Source of the DNA: Branchiostoma floridae
Taxonomy: Eukaryota > Chordata > Leptocardii > Amphioxiformes > Branchiostomatidae
Length of the DNA: 43,032 nucleotides
Reading direction: 5' to 3'
Assembly: GCF_000003815.2 (NCBI RefSeq)
Contig: NC_049989.1
Coordinates: 14,589,861-14,632,892, forward strand
Below are positions 39,028-43,032 of the stretch, piece after piece; positions within the stretch are counted from its first letter, which is position 1, and each line of letters begins with the position of its first letter. The position numbers and the translations under genes are program-made. The notes beneath the pieces are model-generated. The model was not told the origin of the DNA and did no database searches. It saw only the letters and a list, made by a program, of their open reading frames with translations.

Positions 39028-42000
39028 ATGCCACTTCTTGGAAACCGACAGTTTTCCTTGGTCAAGCCTCTCAAGGATTTGGGTCCAGACGAGATGGTTT
39101 TCGTGATCGACCACACGAAAGAAGCCTTCAGATCGAAGGAGTATCCTTTGTGCTTTTGCGTGAGACGAGAGCTTTCAAGATGGCGCTGGCCGGCGCTGGT
39201 TTTGTAACCTGCGTCTTTACCCACATAAACACCTTTATTTCTAAACAACCAAAACAGTTACAGCTCTCATTTTACAATATTTATAATGTCTGTAAACAGC
39301 TCTTTCTATCTAAATGATTTGCATGTCGCTGATATTTGCTTTTCGGCAGATAAAAGGGGTTGGTTTGCACAAGTTTTGTTTCCGGATAGGTGAATACTCG
39401 ATGCGCCGCGCGTTCCAAATGACACTGCGTGACGTGTAGGATAAAATGATAGCGCAGTTTTACGCTCTACGGAACTGTATTCGTACAGAAATATCATATC
39501 CTTTGTATTTGAACACACGCATGGTTTGCAATCTGGTAAAATTATGGTGTAATATACCACCGGGTGATGAGCAGGGGGAGGGCGGGATTGGTTTGGGGGT
39601 GAGCCCCAAAATCTCTGCCCGAGAGCCGCCCGGCAGTGTGGGTACGTAGCGTAGCGCTGCATAATGGCGGGCGGCCAGCTAGCCGGAACCCGTGATGCTG
39701 CCTCGGCACAATAGACCCGGGAGGGAACAAAACGGGGCCGCGCTATGGCTGGGGCAGGGTCTGCGCGTGAACTTGCACTTGGACTAGCAATATGGCATGA
39801 TAGTGCACTGTTATTGTATGATTACGTTTTGGTACAATGTTGTACGCCTTTTTGATGGTATCTGCTAGTTTGTCTTCAACATAATTTTTTAAATTCATTT
39901 TCTTGGCATTTACTTTCACAACAAAGATGTGGATATTAGACTTTTAAGTTTGATGATATGATTTAGTGTATATTCAAATATAGGTCAAAGGTCAAAGGAG
40001 AATGAACTTGAAGTAGGGTGTGTTGCAAAATGAGAGATGTCTGTTAATGATCTCTTTGATTTGAATAATTTGTGGTAATATTAGAATAATGCCATTATAC
40101 TTTTCCATTGTCCTAAGACATTTGTCCATCAATGATAACATTTAATTGGAATACATTTCAAAGGATAGGATTGGGAAAATCTTGAACAGTAGTTGTTAAG
40201 GTAATGATTTCCTTTGTATATTGTGGCATTGCAGTAATATTATTGTTGCATCATCTCTATCTGGCCATTAGTATTGCCATTGCTTAGGATCATTGTTTTG
40301 CATTACAGGCAATTTGGCTAGGTCCATACCATTTAGAAAGCAGGGTGTAATAAATAAGTAAAACTGTAAATTTGAGTATCAGATTGAAAACAAGGGGAAA
40401 GTTACATGATATCAGAATAGCTGTTGGAGTATAAGATATCTCTATGGAATGTCTTATAGGATTATTGTTTTATTATCGTGATAATGATGGCATTAAACCC
40501 AAAACAATTTATTAGCATACCTATCATTAGAATGGAATAGTCTATATAGCACTACATATTTAACTATAAGCCCTCATTATGCAAATTAGATGTTAATGTA
40601 GTGATAGTATGGAAGTTGTTTTCCTTAACCAGTGTTTGTAGAGAGTACTTGCGGCGGTTACAGCAGTATAACCAGTCCGTATGGACCTGTCAGTGTACAG
40701 GGAACTCCAACCTTACTCACCAGGAGGCCACCCAGTCAGAACAGGAGGCTTACCAAAGGTAGGTTTATCATCATCATCATCTTTGCCGCTTGTCAGTGTT
40801 CACTGAGGCGGTATGTCATTGTTCTCCATACTTTTCTATCTGCTAGCAGGGCTCAAAATACCACCTGCATATGCAGGTTAGTGCAGGTCCTATATGTGAT
40901 GTCTACCTGCACCTAACCTGCACTGGTCCATGTACTGGGTTTTATACATTATGATGTAGGTGCATGTGGATTGTTATTAGCTGCATTGACTGTTACCACC
41001 TACTATGTATAAAATAATGTTTCCTGAACAATTTCAGTATTCCTAAAATCAGAGTGGAACAGGTAATATTTGTCTGGTGCAGGTAAAATTTGTCTGGTGC
41101 AGGTAAAATTTGTCTGGTGCAGGTAATTTTCAATGTTACCTGCACCAGTGCAGGTATGCAGAAAAAAGTATTTCGAGCCCTGGCTAGTGTTTGTTATACT
41201 TATCATATATTAGCTTACAAAAATACATTTTCATGTCATGAAGTTAAGATTCTTTCGTCGGCCAGGGTGAAAGTGAATTTCTGTCAATGGATGGAGAATG
41301 GGGTCCTGGAGACAGCCATGGGTGCATCATGATTTTAGAAAAAAATTTCCCTGAATAGTTTCTGTCTCTTTATAATGCAAGTGAGACTGCATTGCGCAGC
41401 GGTAGCGTGTTCGGCTCGGGACCGAGATGTCTCTAGTTTGAATCCTGCCAAGTCACCGATCTTGTGCCTTTGGGAAAGACATCTTACACGACTTTCCTCA
41501 CTTTACTCCCCATGTTTGGAGAGAGCCACAGCACAGTCCCAAACTGGTGCAGTCTAACTGTATAACTTTGCTTTATTGCACTACCCTGTAATTGCACAAA
41601 ATATGCTGTCAAATTGGGTGTGCAATTGAACGGCTTCTATGGTATTTGAACCAAGGATCACTGGGTTCTAGGCTAAATACTCAGGAGCTACGCCACACAA
41701 CCCCACAATGTTGGATGTTTTGATTTGAATTGAACTGAATTGAATTGAATAGACAATGACTGTACTATATGTCATGAAGCCTGTTGTTCAATAATTTTTC
41801 CATTGATATTTCTCAACTGTCCAGTTAAGCGTATATTTTTAACAATGAAATATTTTTTTCTTATCACAGGGTAGTATTCTCGTCTTAGTTATGATGTTTG
41901 CTGCATGAGTCTGCCAGAGAAAGATGAAATTGTTTTTTCTTGTAGCTTGCAGAAGGAATTCCCTGAGTGCTTCAAGCAGCCAGTACTGGAGTTGGTGCAC

Positions 42001-42090
42001 CACTCCACTCAGCCGCTAGAGGCCCTCGCTGATGCAGCACACCACAAGTTGCTCACTGAACTTGCCATTGGGGAGAGAGTTGAGCTGAAG
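39028..42090 (+). CDS. BAZ1B: BAZ1B/WSTF-type chromatin protein, first three coding exons (partial)
   Basis: BAZ1B (WSTF) is a bromodomain-adjacent chromatin-remodelling subunit whose N-terminal WAC region is reported to phosphorylate H2A.X. Exons 39028-39140, 40642-40758 and 41946-42090 join in phase (2, 2, 0) with GT/AG borders. The protein starts MPLLGNRQFSLVKPLKDLGP, then HTKEAFRSKEEYLRRLQQYN, the WAC core SVWTCQCTGNSNLTHQEATQ, then LQKEFPECFKQPVLELVHHS and ELAIGERVELK. LLGxxxFxLVKPL and LELVHHST favour BAZ1B over BAZ1A. Start chosen at 39028; an upstream in-frame ATG at 38962 lacks similarity. PHD finger and bromodomain would lie beyond the window. Confidence 0.93.
39141..40641. other. 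BAZ1B intron 1
   Basis: GC-rich stretch at about 39570-39760 (including GGCGGGCGGCC and a complementary YY1-like AATGGCGG at 39662), then AT-rich sequence to 40641 with nothing recognised. Confidence 0.5.
40847..41182 (-). mobile_element. ACCTGCAC-rich MITE, copy 3, reverse orientation (5-bp target duplication GCTAG)
   Basis: 336 bp, inverted relative to the copies at 9934 and 22903. GCTAG flanks both sides (40842-40846, 41183-41187). A unit of about 20 bp (GGTAAAATTTGTCTGGTGCA) is repeated in tandem at 41062-41120. In BAZ1B intron 2. Confidence 0.92.
41378..41560 (+). mobile_element. tRNA-derived SINE
   Basis: tRNA-like head GCATTGCGCAGCGGTAGCG and B-box-like AGTTTGAATCC, then TGCCTTTGGGAAAGACATCT and ACGACTTTCCTCACTTTACT, a typical SINE body. 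BAZ1B intron 2. Confidence 0.75.
41585..41710 (-). mobile_element. tRNA-derived SINE fragment
   Basis: Minus strand reads GTTGTGTGGCGTAGCTCCTG and later TTGGTTCAAATACC, tRNA A- and B-box-like. Short and diverged. Confidence 0.5.
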
Positions 42091-42299
42091 GTTATTTTCT
42101 TTTCTATACTTAACTGTCCTGAGTTAAGAGTAATTTCTTTGAAGTTCATGTTAAAGCAGCAACTCTGTATGTTCTTTGTAAATGGTCTTCGAAAATTAGA
42201 AATTTGTAAACGAAAAATTAGTTATATTGCCCCTTGTTATTGTCTCAAACCTCCATGCACAGGTAGAAACAGAAAGTTATTACTTTTGGCAATGCCTCA

Positions 42300-43032
42300 G
42301 GAGTGGAGCCAAGTAGCACCTTATCACCTTTCTGTTCTTTTTTCTGTTGGAGCACCATATCACCTTTCTGTTCATTTTCGTAATGGAGCCAAGAACTACA
42401 TTATCACCGTTCTGTTCTTTTTTCCGATGGAGCCAAGTACTACCTTATCGCCTTTCTGTTCTTTTTTCTGATGATGCCAGGTGGCACCTTATCACCTGTC
42501 TGTTCTTTTTTCTGATGGAGTGAAGTGGCACCTTGTCATTTTTCCGTTCTTTTTTCTGATGAAGCCAAGTTTTACTTCATCGCATTTCTGTTCTTTTTTC
42601 TGATGGAGTGAAGTGGCACCTTGTCATTTTTCCGTTCTTTTTTCTGATGAAGCCAAGTTTTACTTCATCGCATTTCTGTTCTTTTTTCTGATGGAGCCAA
42701 GTACTACCTTATCACCTTTCTGTTCTTTTTTCTGATGGAGCCAAGTACTACCTTTATCACCTTTCTGTTCTTTTTTCTGATGGAGTGAAGTGGCACCTTG
42801 TCATTTTTCCGTTCTTTTTTCTGATGAAGCCAAGTTTTACTTCATCGCATTTCTGTTCTTTTTTCTGATGGAGCCAAGTACTACCTTATCACCTTTCTGT
42901 TCTTTTTTCTGATGGAGCCAAGTACTACCTTTATCACCTTTCTGTTCTTTTTTCTGATGGAGTGAAGTGGCACCTTGTCATTTTTCCGTTCTTTTTTCTG
43001 ATGAAGCCAAGTTTTACTTCATCGCATTTCTG
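42300..43032. repeat. 44-bp minisatellite with higher-order structure, runs off the window
   Basis: About 16 units starting GTTCTTTTTTCTGATG. Three variants: A (GGAGCCAAGTACTACC), B (GGAGTGAAGTGGCACC) and C (AAGCCAAGTTTTACTTC). From about 42678 the order A A' B C repeats as a block of about 177 bp; A' has one extra T. Lies in BAZ1B intron 3. The open frame to 42471 through it is not coding. Confidence 0.93.

Noticed and set aside
41378-41560. tRNA gene
   Set aside because: Only A- and B-box resemblance; no complete cloverleaf, and a SINE tail follows.
42091-42471. Continuation of the open frame past the BAZ1B exon 3 donor
   Set aside because: Reads into the 44-bp minisatellite; the frame at 42090 has a donor (GTTATT) and the WAC match ends there.
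42300-43032. CRISPR array
   Set aside because: Contiguous 44-bp units with no unique spacers, in an animal intron.

Overview
The window looks like animal nuclear DNA, most likely from a lancelet (Branchiostoma). Genes are intron-rich with GT-AG splice sites and strongly conserved metazoan proteins, in AT-leaning DNA packed with short non-autonomous transposons and SINEs. The lancelet call is inference: the proteins are clearly deuterostome-like, but no species marker was tested.

Three host genes are present. (1) On the minus strand, merlin (NF2-type FERM tumour suppressor) runs from its start codon at 20936 to its penultimate coding exon at 1553; the last exon is not visible. (2) On the minus strand, a complete 17-exon RPA1 gene (replication protein A large subunit) runs from 38368 to 23326 and predicts 635 residues. 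(3) On the plus strand, divergent from RPA1 across about 660 bp, are the first three coding exons of a BAZ1B/WSTF-type gene (39028 to 42090) encoding the start and WAC domain. The rest lies beyond the window, which ends in a 44-bp minisatellite.

The merlin locus is misassembled. Two coiled-coil exons (10910-11038 and 9631-9762) lie upstream of the FERM-end exons, although they encode protein that follows them. They sit on one piece, 9267-11038, bounded by two gaps of exactly 100 N. Another 100-N gap at 6640-6739 is where these exons belong. A 476-N gap (7669-8144) removes about 25 codons of the FERM F3 lobe.

Mobile DNA fills introns and spacers. RPA1 intron 3 holds a 3.4-kb DNA transposon (about 33596-36950). 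It carries an inward-facing THAP-domain gene and, from the other end, an inward-facing exon of a YRFEP-type protein; each starts just inside a homologous terminal region, and the catalytic part is missing. The same intron holds a 5S rRNA-derived SINE split at TTAA by a 287-bp piggyBac-like MITE. Elsewhere there are several MITE families with 5-bp target duplications and CAGGG-type ends, elements with TAA or TA duplications, a 1.2-kb element with a 6-bp duplication and an apparent empty site in a neighbouring duplicated segment, tRNA-derived SINEs, a retrotransposon reverse-transcriptase remnant, and long palindromes.

The host genes do not form one pathway. RPA1 and BAZ1B are both chromatin and replication proteins sharing a bidirectional promoter region with E2F-like and YY1-like motifs; merlin is a cortical cytoskeleton and growth-control protein. 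No wholly new gene system was established. The most unusual items are the two-gene THAP transposon, the nested TTAA insertion and the duplicated segment acting as an empty site.
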